DNA of 64,000 nt, taken from NCBI GenBank assembly GCA_040382055.1, contig JBEIGE010000018.1:1-64000 (forward strand). Direction: 5' to 3'. Below are positions 8,600-16,585 of this stretch, piece by piece. The stretch comes from JBEIGE01 sp040382055 (GTDB taxonomy: Bacteria; Pseudomonadota; Gammaproteobacteria; Burkholderiales; Burkholderiaceae_C). The position numbers were made by a program, and so were the translations under genes. How positions within the stretch are numbered: position 1 is the first letter of the stretch; each line of letters starts with the position of its first letter. Below the pieces are notes generated by a model. The model was not told the DNA's origin, did not search any database, and worked only from the letters and a program-made list of their open reading frames with translations.

Positions 8600-9607
8600 C
8601 TAGAAAACCGCGTGATCGCCACGATCAACCCGGGCTTCGCCCTTGACCAGTTTTCCATAAAAATCAAACAGCGTTTCGCTGCCACTGCTGGGGGTGGCTT
8701 CGGCGTCGTATTGACCGGTTGTGGTGTTGAACACCAGCATGGACTCCGTGGCGTAGTAGCGGCCGATCCGTGCCAGTTCAGCTTTTTCGGCCAGCTTGGG
8801 TACAACTTTTCCCAGGCTAGAAAGCACGCGAATGATCACGTCCAGCAAAGCCACAGGCACTTTTTTGAAGTGTGGGGTGCGACCCAGCAGGGCAAACAGC
8901 GCTTCGCCTTGCTGGCGCGGGGTGATGGCCGGGCCGGGGCCGCCAATGGGCAAAATGCGGTTGTGCCGTTCAGGGGTATCCAGACAGCCCGCCAGATAGT
9001 CGCCCAGATCCTCATCGCTGATGGGTTTGCAGGCGGTCAGTGTGCCGTCGCCGAAGATCAAAAACGGCTTTCCCTTATTTACCCGTTCAATCTGCCCTGA
9101 CAAGGACTTGAAAAACGCAGTTGCCCGCACGATGGAATAGGTCAGGCCCGATTCAACCAGCGTCTTCTCGAAAGCCAGCTTGGCATGCTGAAAAGCCAGC
9201 AGGGGTTTTTGCACGCAGATGGCTGACAGAAGCACCACGTGGGAAACGCCAGCCTGCTGTGCGGCATGAAGTGCGTTGACATGCGCCTGGTGGTCAATAG
9301 CCCAGGCATCTTTGGGCGTTCCGGTGCGTGAAGCCATGCAGGACACCAGGACATCGAAATGTTCGCCACGGAAACCATCCCTTGCCAGTGATTGCGGGTC
9401 GGTCACGTGGCCGTGCCGAACGCTAACACTGCCAAACATATTGAAATCGTCCTGCGCCTGGGAAACGCCGCCGGTTTCAGAACGTGGTCTGACAAAACAC
9501 ACCACCTCATGTCCGCACCTGATCAACGCACGAACGGTGGCACGCCCGATGGTGCCGGTGGCACCGAGAACAAACACGCGTTGGGCAGCGGTGTTGGGGC
9601 GGGTCAA
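8600..9607 (-). CDS. bciA: 3,8-divinyl (proto)chlorophyllide 8-vinyl reductase homologue (BciA/DVR type)
   Basis: This 335-residue NAD(P)H-binding atypical short-chain dehydrogenase matches the BciA/plant DVR family rather than a generic NmrA protein. Signatures are the cofactor loop GATGTIG (residues 15-21), HVVLLSAICVQKPLLAFQ, YSIVR.TAFFKSL, FGDG.L.ACKPISD.DL, LPIGGPG.A.TP..QGE and IGRYYA.ESML. BciA reduces the C8 vinyl group of divinyl chlorophyllides using NADPH. No other pigment gene is in the window. Its ATG overlaps the stop of the upstream HerA-like gene by 4 bases, implying translational coupling, and it converges on relA. Confidence 0.82.
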   Translation of the reverse strand: MTRPNTAAQRVFVLGATGTIGRATVRALIRCGHEVVCFVRPRSETGGVSQAQDDFNMFGSVSVRHGHVTDPQSLARDGFRGEHFDVLVSCMASRTGTPKDAWAIDHQAHVNALHAAQQAGVSHVVLLSAICVQKPLLAFQHAKLAFEKTLVESGLTYSIVRATAFFKSLSGQIERVNKGKPFLIFGDGTLTACKPISDEDLGDYLAGCLDTPERHNRILPIGGPGPAITPRQQGEALFALLGRTPHFKKVPVALLDVIIRVLSSLGKVVPKLAEKAELARIGRYYATESMLVFNTTTGQYDAEATPSSGSETLFDFYGKLVKGEARVDRGDHAVF

Positions 9608-11124
9608 CGCCGTTTCCCACCCATGAGGCTACCCAGAACACCTCGAATGATCTCCCGGCCCACCGCTGAGCCAATGCTGCGAACGGCCGATTTGGCCATG
9701 CTTTGGGCCAAGCCATCATGTTTGGCACCACGGGGGCCGGTGGTGCCAAACAGCACATCATTTAACCCGCCCAGCAAGCCACCGGAAGCCGTTGGCTCAG
9801 CGTTTGTGCCCGCTTGGCCGCTGCCGATTCCTCCTTTGGCAACTGCCTGGGTACGTCCTTGAATTTTTTCGTAGGCAGATTCGCGGTCTACCGCTGTTTC
9901 GTAGACACCGGCCACCAATGAGTTGCTCATCAGGCTCTGGCGTTGGGCTGCAGTAATGGGCCCGATCTGGCTGCCGGGCGGCATGACATACACCCGCTCG
10001 GTCTCGCAGGGCCGGCCCTTTTCGTCGAGCATGCTCACCAAGGCCTCGCCCACTGCCAGTTCGGTGATGGCTACTTCGATATTCAGGCCCGCTTTTTGGC
10101 GCATGGTTTGGGCCGTGGCTTTGACGGCCTTCTGGTCGCGGGGTGTGAAGGCGCGCAAGGCATGCTGAACCCGGTTGCCCAACTGTGCCAGCACCGAGTC
10201 AGGAATATCCAGCGGGTTTTGGGTCACAAAATAAACCCCTACGCCTTTGGAGCGCACCAAGCGCACGACAAGTTCAATTCGCTCCACCAGAACCTTGGGA
10301 GCTTCGTTGAACAGCAGGTGTGCCTCGTCGAAGAAAAACACCAGCTTGGGCTTGTCCAGATCCCCCACTTCGGGCAATTGTTCGAACAATTCGGACAGCA
10401 TCCAAAGCAGAAAAGTGGCGTACAAACGCGGTGAATTCATCAGTTTGTCAGCAGCAAGAATATTGACCAGGCCCAGGCCAGTCGCATCGGTCTGCATGAA
10501 GTCGCTGATATTGAGCATGGGTTCGCCAAAGAAGCGGGTACCGCCCTGAGTCTCAATCTGCATCAGGCCACGCTGGATAGCGCCAATGCTGGCCACACTG
10601 ACATTGCCGTACTGCGTGGTGAAGTCTCTGGCGTTATCGCCCACATACTGCAGCATGGCGCGCAGGTCTTTGAGGTCGAGCAGCAGCAGACTGTTGTCGT
10701 CGGCAATTTTGAAAATCAGGTTCAAAACACCTGCCTGGGTGTCGTTGAGATTGAGCATACGGGCCAGCAACAGGGGGCCCAAATCGCTCACGGTGGCGCG
10801 AACCGGGTGGCCCTGTTCTCCAAAGACATCCCAAAGCGTCACGGGAATGGCAATGGGCTCGGGCAAAGCAAGGCCCCGGCTGTTGAGTACCGCAGCCATT
10901 TTTTCGCCAATTTTTCCGGCCTGGGAGATGCCGGTGAGATCCCCCTTGATGTCGGCCATGAAAACCGGGACCCCAATTTTGGAAAACCCTTCAGCCAGGG
11001 TTTGCAGGGTAATGGTTTTACCTGTTCCGGTGGCACCGGTAATCAGACCGTGGCGGTTAGCTTTGTCGGGCAACAGCATGCATTCGGTCTGTTTGTGTTG
11101 TGCAACAAGGATAGGGGTGGCCAT
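9604..11124 (-). CDS. HerA-like ATPase, DUF853/YjgR family
   Basis: A 506-residue P-loop ATPase of the YjgR (DUF853) branch of the HerA/FtsK superfamily; cellular role not established. Walker A is GATGTGKT (residues 30-37), followed by ADIKGDLTGI, and Walker B is FFFDEAHLLF near residue 270. A Gly/Ala-rich linker near residues 440-470 precedes a C-terminal basic GSLMGGKRR. It is divergent from yebC across a 57-base gap and overlaps bciA downstream by ATGA, so the two form a minus-strand operon. Confidence 0.9.
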   Translation of the reverse strand: MATPILVAQHKQTECMLLPDKANRHGLITGATGTGKTITLQTLAEGFSKIGVPVFMADIKGDLTGISQAGKIGEKMAAVLNSRGLALPEPIAIPVTLWDVFGEQGHPVRATVSDLGPLLLARMLNLNDTQAGVLNLIFKIADDNSLLLLDLKDLRAMLQYVGDNARDFTTQYGNVSVASIGAIQRGLMQIETQGGTRFFGEPMLNISDFMQTDATGLGLVNILAADKLMNSPRLYATFLLWMLSELFEQLPEVGDLDKPKLVFFFDEAHLLFNEAPKVLVERIELVVRLVRSKGVGVYFVTQNPLDIPDSVLAQLGNRVQHALRAFTPRDQKAVKATAQTMRQKAGLNIEVAITELAVGEALVSMLDEKGRPCETERVYVMPPGSQIGPITAAQRQSLMSNSLVAGVYETAVDRESAYEKIQGRTQAVAKGGIGSGQAGTNAEPTASGGLLGGLNDVLFGTTGPRGAKHDGLAQSMAKSAVRSIGSAVGREIIRGVLGSLMGGKRR

Positions 11125-11181
11125 GGGAGTCTCAAAAAGTACAATCGTGTCGATAGATTAACGAAATTTTAAGGACTATGC

Positions 11182-11901
11182 GTGGCGGGACACAGTAAAT
11201 GGGCCAATATTCAGCACCGCAAAGGCCGGCAGGATGAAAAGCGCCAGCGGGTTTGGACCCGTGTTAGCCGGGAAATCATGGTGGCGGCCCGCCTGAGTGG
11301 CGGAGACCCGGGCGTCAACCCTCGGTTGCGACTGGCCATGGAAAAGGCCAAAGCTGCCAATATGCCGCTTAAGAACGTCAATTACGCCATAGCCAAAGGC
11401 ACCGACACCGTCGAAGGCAAGGTGTACGAAGAAATTCGCTACGAGGGCTACGGCATTGGCGGCGCAGCGATTCTGGTTGACACCATGACCGACAATAAGG
11501 TTCGCACGGTTGCCGAGGTGCGGCATGCGTTTAGCAAACATGGCGGCAATATGGGAACCGAGGGCTCGGTGGCTTTTCAGTTCAAGCATTGCGGCCAGCT
11601 GGTGTTTGCGCCGGGAACCGATGAAAACAAGGTGATGGAAGTTGCGCTCGATTCCGGTGCAGACGATGTGATCGTCGACGAAGAGGGTGCTATTGAAGTG
11701 TTGACTACCTACGCTGGTTACGAGGGTGTCAAAAATGCGCTGGTTGCAGCAGGTCTGGAGCCTGAGGTAGCCGAGGTCACCATGCGGCCAGGAAACACCA
11801 TAGAGCTTGAGGGCGATGAGGCGGTTCGAATGCAAAAATTGATTGATATTCTTGAAGACCTGGACGACGTGCAGGCTGTTCACCACAACGCCAGCCTATG
11901 A
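11182..11901 (+). CDS. YebC/PmpR-family DNA-binding / translation-related protein
   Basis: The protein begins with the hallmark MAGHSKWANIQHRKGRQD and continues with the family's GGD.G.NPRLR and NMGTEGSVA segments; 239 residues is the normal length. Members have been described as transcription regulators and, more recently, as factors easing ribosome stalling. The start is the GTG at 11182 with AAGGA at 11171-11175. An ATG at 11178 lies in another frame and opens only a six-codon peptide. Its stop overlaps the purD start by 4 bases. Confidence 0.95.
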   Translation: MAGHSKWANIQHRKGRQDEKRQRVWTRVSREIMVAARLSGGDPGVNPRLRLAMEKAKAANMPLKNVNYAIAKGTDTVEGKVYEEIRYEGYGIGGAAILVDTMTDNKVRTVAEVRHAFSKHGGNMGTEGSVAFQFKHCGQLVFAPGTDENKVMEVALDSGADDVIVDEEGAIEVLTTYAGYEGVKNALVAAGLEPEVAEVTMRPGNTIELEGDEAVRMQKLIDILEDLDDVQAVHHNASL

Positions 11902-13205
11902 AGATTCTTGTCATTGGTGGCGGCGGCCGCGAGCACGCGCTGGCCTGGAAACTGGCCCAGTCAGACAAGGTGCAGATGGTTTATGTTGCGCCCGGTAACG
12001 GCGGCACCGCTCGCGACAACCGCTTAAAAAACATCAACATCACGGATATCCAGGATTTGCGGGCTTGGGCTACTTCGGAAAACATAGCGCTAACGGTGGT
12101 TGGCCCCGAGGCGCCTTTGTCCGCCGGGGTGGTCGATGAGTTTCGCGCGCACGGTTTGCGGGTGTTCGGGCCCACGCGTGCCGCCGCTCAGTTGGAGAGT
12201 TCCAAGGCGTTTTCCAAGTCCTTCATGCAACGCCATGGCATTCCTACTGCCGCCTATGACACCTTCACCGACCCCGTATTGGCGCATGCCTATATAGACA
12301 AAATGGGCGCACCCATTGTGGTCAAGGCCGATGGCCTTGCCGCGGGTAAAGGCGTGGTGGTGGCCCTTACGGCCGCTCAGGCCCATGAAGCGGTTGATTT
12401 CATGTTGCTCGACAATGCTTTGGGCGTGGTGCACAACGCAAGCGAAGATGGCCAGATCAGGCCCCGGGTGGTCATAGAGGAGTTTCTGGCCGGTGAAGAA
12501 GCCAGCTTCATTGTGCTGTGCGATGGTAAACATGTGGTGCCGCTGGCCACCAGCCAGGACCACAAGCGCCTGCTCGATGGCGACCTGGGTCCAAACACTG
12601 GCGGTATGGGGGCCTATTCACCGGCACCTGTGGTCACACCAACGGTACATGCCCGCGTCATGCGGGAAATCATTTTGCCCACGATCAAAGGCATGGAAAA
12701 GGACGGCTTACCGTACACCGGTTTTTTATACGCGGGTCTGATGATTGACGCCCAAGGGCACCCCAAAACGCTGGAGTTCAACTGCCGCATGGGCGACCCC
12801 GAGACCCAGCCTATCATGATGCGGCTTAAAACCGATCTGGTGGACGTGCTGATGGCTGCAACTGAGCCTGCAAGCCAAGGCCAGTTGGAGCAGATCGAGC
12901 TGGACTGGGACCGGCGTACGGCTCTGGGTTTTGTGATGGCTGCCCATGGCTACCCCATGCATCCGCGTCAGGGTGATGTCATCAGCGGCCTGCCCAAGGA
13001 TGCAGCAGATGCAGTGACTTTTCATGCCGGAACTGCCCTGAGAGACGGTCATGTGGTCGTGACGGGTGGGCGGGTGTTGTGCGTGACGGCGCTGGCGGAC
13101 AGCCCGCGACAGGCCCAACACCGTGCCTACGACTTTGGCCAGGGTATTTCATTTAATGGAATGCAAATGCGCGCGGACATTGGTTATCGTGCTATCAAAA
13201 ATTAA
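11898..13205 (+). CDS. purD: Phosphoribosylamine-glycine ligase (GAR synthetase)
   Basis: PurD joins phosphoribosylamine and glycine with ATP, the second step of purine synthesis. The 435-residue protein opens with MKILVIGGGGREHALAWKL, then shows the ATP-grasp features VKADGLAAGKGV (near residue 142), the GPNTGGMGAYSP loop and FNCRMGDPETQ. It overlaps yebC by ATGA, so translation is probably coupled. Length and motifs are complete. Confidence 0.97.
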   Translation: MKILVIGGGGREHALAWKLAQSDKVQMVYVAPGNGGTARDNRLKNINITDIQDLRAWATSENIALTVVGPEAPLSAGVVDEFRAHGLRVFGPTRAAAQLESSKAFSKSFMQRHGIPTAAYDTFTDPVLAHAYIDKMGAPIVVKADGLAAGKGVVVALTAAQAHEAVDFMLLDNALGVVHNASEDGQIRPRVVIEEFLAGEEASFIVLCDGKHVVPLATSQDHKRLLDGDLGPNTGGMGAYSPAPVVTPTVHARVMREIILPTIKGMEKDGLPYTGFLYAGLMIDAQGHPKTLEFNCRMGDPETQPIMMRLKTDLVDVLMAATEPASQGQLEQIELDWDRRTALGFVMAAHGYPMHPRQGDVISGLPKDAADAVTFHAGTALRDGHVVVTGGRVLCVTALADSPRQAQHRAYDFGQGISFNGMQMRADIGYRAIKN

Positions 13206-13217
13206 TTTCACCACGTC

Positions 13218-14144
13218 ATGACTGTTCAAGAAAACTCCAAGGTGTTGCCGGTTCGCCGTTACCTGCTGGATCTGCAAGATCGCATCACGTCGGCCATTTC
13301 CGACATTGACGGCGGCACTTTTTTGGCCGACGCCTGGGAAAAACCAGCCGGCGAACAATTGCAGGGCAACGGCTTGACCAAGATTTTGGAAGGTGGCCCC
13401 ATTTTTGAGCGTGCAGGCTGCGGCTTCTCGCACGTTACCGGGCCCAAACTTCCCCCATCGGCCACGCAGCACCGGCCTGAACTTGCTGGCGCTCCGTTTG
13501 AGGCCATGGGTGTTTCACTGGTATTTCATCCACGAAACCCCTATGTCCCCACCGTGCACATGAACGTGCGCATGCTTGCCGCCAAAGGAGCTGACAACCA
13601 GGAGGTCTGCTGGTTTGGCGGCGGTATGGATCTCACGCCCTATTACGGATTTGAAGAGGACGCGGTGCATTTCCATGCCACCTGCAGCGAAGCACTTTTG
13701 CCTTTTGGCGCCGATAAATACCCGCGCTTTAAAACCTGGTGTGACGAGTACTTTTATCTTAAGCACCGGTCTGAGCAGCGCGGCGTTGGCGGCGTGTTTT
13801 TTGATGACTTTTCTGAGTTGGGTTTTGAAGGCAGTTTTGCCATGATGCAGGGCGTCGGCAACGCTTTTCTCGAAGCGTATGTGCCGATTGTCAAAAAGCG
13901 TATGACGATGGTCAGTACCGAGCGCGAACGAGCTTTTCAGCTTTATCGTCGCGGTCGCTATGTCGAGTTCAATCTGGTCTGGGACAGGGGCACCCACTTT
14001 GGCCTGCAGTCTGGCGGTCGATCAGAGTCCATCTTGTTGTCCATGCCGCCGCTTGTCAGCTGGTCTTATCAGCACAAGCCTGAGCCTGGTTCCCCTGAAC
14101 ACAAACTTTACAGCGACTTTCTGGTGCGACGGGACTGGCTTTGA
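13218..14144 (+). CDS. hemF: Oxygen-dependent coproporphyrinogen III oxidase
   Basis: HemF decarboxylates coproporphyrinogen III to protoporphyrinogen IX using O2, so the organism makes haem aerobically. The 308-residue protein has the conserved MGVSLVFHPRNP..PTVHMN segment, WFGGGMDLTPYYGF, FDDFSE and the C-terminal YVEFNLVWDRGTHFGLQSGGR signature (shown here in part). It starts 12 bases after purD and its stop shares a base with the nadD start. Confidence 0.97.
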   Translation: MTVQENSKVLPVRRYLLDLQDRITSAISDIDGGTFLADAWEKPAGEQLQGNGLTKILEGGPIFERAGCGFSHVTGPKLPPSATQHRPELAGAPFEAMGVSLVFHPRNPYVPTVHMNVRMLAAKGADNQEVCWFGGGMDLTPYYGFEEDAVHFHATCSEALLPFGADKYPRFKTWCDEYFYLKHRSEQRGVGGVFFDDFSELGFEGSFAMMQGVGNAFLEAYVPIVKKRMTMVSTERERAFQLYRRGRYVEFNLVWDRGTHFGLQSGGRSESILLSMPPLVSWSYQHKPEPGSPEHKLYSDFLVRRDWL

Positions 14145-14764
14145 TGCCCGGCACGATGGGTATAGCTGTCAAACGTATTGGCGTTTTTGGCGGCGCCTTT
14201 GACCCGCCTCACCTGGCGCACCGCGCGTTGACCGAGGTTGCGTTGCACCAGCTCAAGCTGGATGAACTCCGGGTGTTGCCCACAGGCCAAGCCTGGCACA
14301 AAGAGCGCCCCCTGACATCGGCCGTCCACCGCCTGGCCATGGTTGAATTGGCCATGGCGGGTTTGCCCGGTGTGGTGGTCGATGACCGGGAAGTCCGCCG
14401 TGAGGGTCCGTCCTACACCTTGGACACTTTGCGGGAGCTTCAAACAGAAAATCCGAGCGCTGAGTTTTTTCTGGTCATGGGCAAAGATCAGGCAGATGTT
14501 CTCAATACCTGGAGCCAGTGGCGGTCGATTCTTGATATTGCTACAATTTGCGTAGCTGATCGTGATGGATTGACAGGGCTTAAGACCCAGTTTGTTCCAC
14601 CACCCGATCTTGAAAACCGCTTTTCCAAGCTCCATATGCCTACGATGGACATCAGCGCAACAGGTATACGCTACCGTGTCGCTATTCACCAAGGCATTGC
14701 GCCGCTGGTCAGTCCCGATGTTGCAAGTTATATTGAAGCGCATCACCTCTACTCAACCACCTAA
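14144..14764 (+). CDS. nadD: Nicotinate-nucleotide adenylyltransferase
   Basis: NadD adenylates nicotinate mononucleotide in NAD synthesis. Seen are the GGAFDPPHLAHR nucleotide-binding motif near residues 16-27 and the C-terminal ISATGIR motif, both diagnostic; about 206 residues. The ATG at 14144 overlaps the hemF stop; a second ATG at 14156 lies nearer the conserved core and could also be used. The order nadD-rsfS-rlmH-maf-rng downstream is common in betaproteobacteria. Confidence 0.95.
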   Translation: MPGTMGIAVKRIGVFGGAFDPPHLAHRALTEVALHQLKLDELRVLPTGQAWHKERPLTSAVHRLAMVELAMAGLPGVVVDDREVRREGPSYTLDTLRELQTENPSAEFFLVMGKDQADVLNTWSQWRSILDIATICVADRDGLTGLKTQFVPPPDLENRFSKLHMPTMDISATGIRYRVAIHQGIAPLVSPDVASYIEAHHLYSTT

Positions 14765-14775
14765 ATGCCCACCTG

Positions 14776-15504
14776 ATGATGACTGAAACCGCCGCTAAAA
14801 AAGACACCCAAAAACTCCAACGTGCCATTGTGGATGGCCTGGAAGACGTGAAGGCGCAAGCGATTGAGGTGTACAACACGGAGCATCTCACCGCCTTGTT
14901 TGAACGCGTCATCATTGCCTCAGGCGCGTCAAACCGGCAAACCAAGGCTCTGGCGGCCAGTGTGCGCGATGCTGTCCGTGAGGCCGGCTTCTCCAAACCC
15001 CGCATTGAGGGTGAAGAAAACGGGGAGTGGATTATTGTGGACTGTGGCCAGGCCGTGGTGCACATCATGCAGCCCAATATCCGCCAGTATTACCACCTGG
15101 AAGACCTGTGGGGCGATAAGCCCGTCAGACTCAAGTTCGGTACCGATAAACCATCGCGTGTAACCACAGGCGAGATTGAAAAATCTTCCGCTAAAGCCAC
15201 CCAGGCAACGCCCCCCCTGACCAGTCTGAAACGGTCGAATGCGGCTAAAAAGGGTGTTGCGCAGGCCTTTCCATCCAAGGCGCAGATCAAAAAAGACGCT
15301 GAAAAATTAGCCGCGTCCAAGGCACCTGCCAAGAAGGCACCGGCCAGGAAATCAGCCGCTACAACATCGTCACCAGCCCCGTCGAAGATGGTCAAGGTTG
15401 AACCCAAGAAGACTGTTGCCAAAAAGGCGGTGGCTAAAAAGTCCCCCGTCAGGTCGGTTGCCAAGCCAGCTGGCAAAAAGCCTGTGGCCCGCAAGGCCAA
15501 GTAG
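14776..15504 (+). CDS. rsfS: Ribosomal silencing factor RsfS with long lysine/alanine-rich tail
   Basis: Residues about 10-120 form the RsfS (Iojap/YbeB) domain, with the conserved VDCGQAVVHIMQP and YYHLEDLWGD segments; RsfS binds ribosomal protein L14 and blocks subunit joining in starved cells. The usual protein is about 105-130 residues, whereas this one is 242. The extra C-terminal part (about 130-242) is Lys/Ala/Pro-rich with AKKA/PAKK repeats like bacterial histone H1-like proteins, so it is predicted disordered and nucleic-acid binding. There is no stop or frame change between the parts, so it is a true fusion as read. Confidence 0.93.
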   Translation: MMTETAAKKDTQKLQRAIVDGLEDVKAQAIEVYNTEHLTALFERVIIASGASNRQTKALAASVRDAVREAGFSKPRIEGEENGEWIIVDCGQAVVHIMQPNIRQYYHLEDLWGDKPVRLKFGTDKPSRVTTGEIEKSSAKATQATPPLTSLKRSNAAKKGVAQAFPSKAQIKKDAEKLAASKAPAKKAPARKSAATTSSPAPSKMVKVEPKKTVAKKAVAKKSPVRSVAKPAGKKPVARKAK

Positions 15505-15510
15505 TCAACC

Positions 15511-15978
15511 ATGAGGCTGCTGATCGTGGCAGTCGGCCAGCGCATCCCTGACTGGGCTCAAACTGCCTGGGACGACTATGCAAAACGCTTTCCGCCAGAA
15601 CTTCAGGTGTCACTGAAAGCGGTCAAAACCGAAACTCGCGGCTCCAAAACCCTGGAGCAACTGCTTGCTGCCGAGCGTTCCCGAATTGAGGCTTCCATTC
15701 CCAAAGGTGCCCATGTAGTGGCGCTGGATGAGCGTGGGACTAGCCTCAAGACAAGCGGTTTGGCCACCAAGCTCAAAGACTGGCAGTTAGCTGCCCAGGA
15801 CGTGGTACTGGTGATTGGCGGGCCAGATGGGCTGCATCCTGATTTCCGGGCGTCAGCACATGAGCGAATCCGGCTGTCTGATTTGACATTGCCCCATGCC
15901 ATGGTCAGGGTTTTGCTGATTGAGCAGCTCTACCGTGCCTGGTCTATCAATGCCAACCACCCCTACCACCGGGAATAG
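15511..15978 (+). CDS. rlmH: 23S rRNA (pseudouridine1915-N3)-methyltransferase
   Basis: RlmH methylates pseudouridine 1915 of 23S rRNA. It is a SPOUT methyltransferase of 155 residues with normal length. The AdoMet knot shows as VIGGPDGL and the C-terminus LPHAMVRVLLIEQLYRAW..NHPYH is the family signature. It lies 6 bases after rsfS, so the two ribosome-linked genes are likely co-transcribed. Confidence 0.97.
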   Translation: MRLLIVAVGQRIPDWAQTAWDDYAKRFPPELQVSLKAVKTETRGSKTLEQLLAAERSRIEASIPKGAHVVALDERGTSLKTSGLATKLKDWQLAAQDVVLVIGGPDGLHPDFRASAHERIRLSDLTLPHAMVRVLLIEQLYRAWSINANHPYHRE

Positions 15979-15982
15979 AGCT

Positions 15983-16585
15983 ATGGCTGTGCAATTCATC
16001 TATTTGGCCTCGCAAAGTCCGCGCCGAAGGCAACTGCTGGAGCAATTGGGGGTGAAATACGAGCTCTTGCTGCCCGATGCACAGGAGGACGCCGAATCCA
16101 TCGAAGCGCTTATCGGCCAGGAGGCTCCTGCGGCCTACGTCAAACGGGTGACCGATCTGAAGCTTGATGCGGCCTTGCAGCGCATGCACAATCGCGGCTT
16201 GCCGCCTGCACCGGTTTTGTGTTCAGACACTACGGTGGCCTTGGGTCGGACCATTTACGGCAAGCCTGCGGATGAGAGTGACGCACAGCGCATCCTTTCA
16301 GAACTGTCGGGTCGCACCCACCGGGTGTTGACGGCGCTCTCCTTGGGCACCCAGCAGCAGCGCTTGCAGACGATGAGCACTTCTCGGGTGACATTTGCCC
16401 CCCTGACTCAGCCTCAAATCGCGGACTATGTGAGCAGTGGCGAGCCCATGGGCAAGGCCGGTGCTTATGCGGTACAAGGCAGGGCTGCGAGTTTTATTTC
16501 CCATATTTCCGGAAGTTATACCGGCATCATGGGGTTGCCCTTGTTTGAAACGGCACAATTGCTTTCATGCATGAAGACATCCTGA
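15983..16585 (+). CDS. Maf-family nucleoside triphosphate pyrophosphatase
   Basis: A 200-residue Maf/YhdE-type house-cleaning enzyme that hydrolyses non-canonical or excess nucleoside triphosphates such as dTTP/UTP. It begins with the LASQSPRR signature (residues 8-15), has SDTTVALG, and GRTHRVLTA in the middle. The ATG at 15983 is chosen; the frame stays open into the rlmH 3' end but that is outside family likeness. Its last 19 bases overlap the start of rng, a tight linkage often seen for these two genes. Confidence 0.93.
   Translation: MAVQFIYLASQSPRRRQLLEQLGVKYELLLPDAQEDAESIEALIGQEAPAAYVKRVTDLKLDAALQRMHNRGLPPAPVLCSDTTVALGRTIYGKPADESDAQRILSELSGRTHRVLTALSLGTQQQRLQTMSTSRVTFAPLTQPQIADYVSSGEPMGKAGAYAVQGRAASFISHISGSYTGIMGLPLFETAQLLSCMKTS

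Noticed and set aside
11176..11886. 236-codon minus-strand frame over yebC
   Set aside because: Mirror of the real YebC gene, which has the diagnostic N-terminus and a proper ribosome-binding site.
14781..14830. RsfS tail as evidence of a frameshifted separate H1 gene
   Set aside because: No stop, start with ribosome-binding site or frame change separates the two parts; it reads as one protein.
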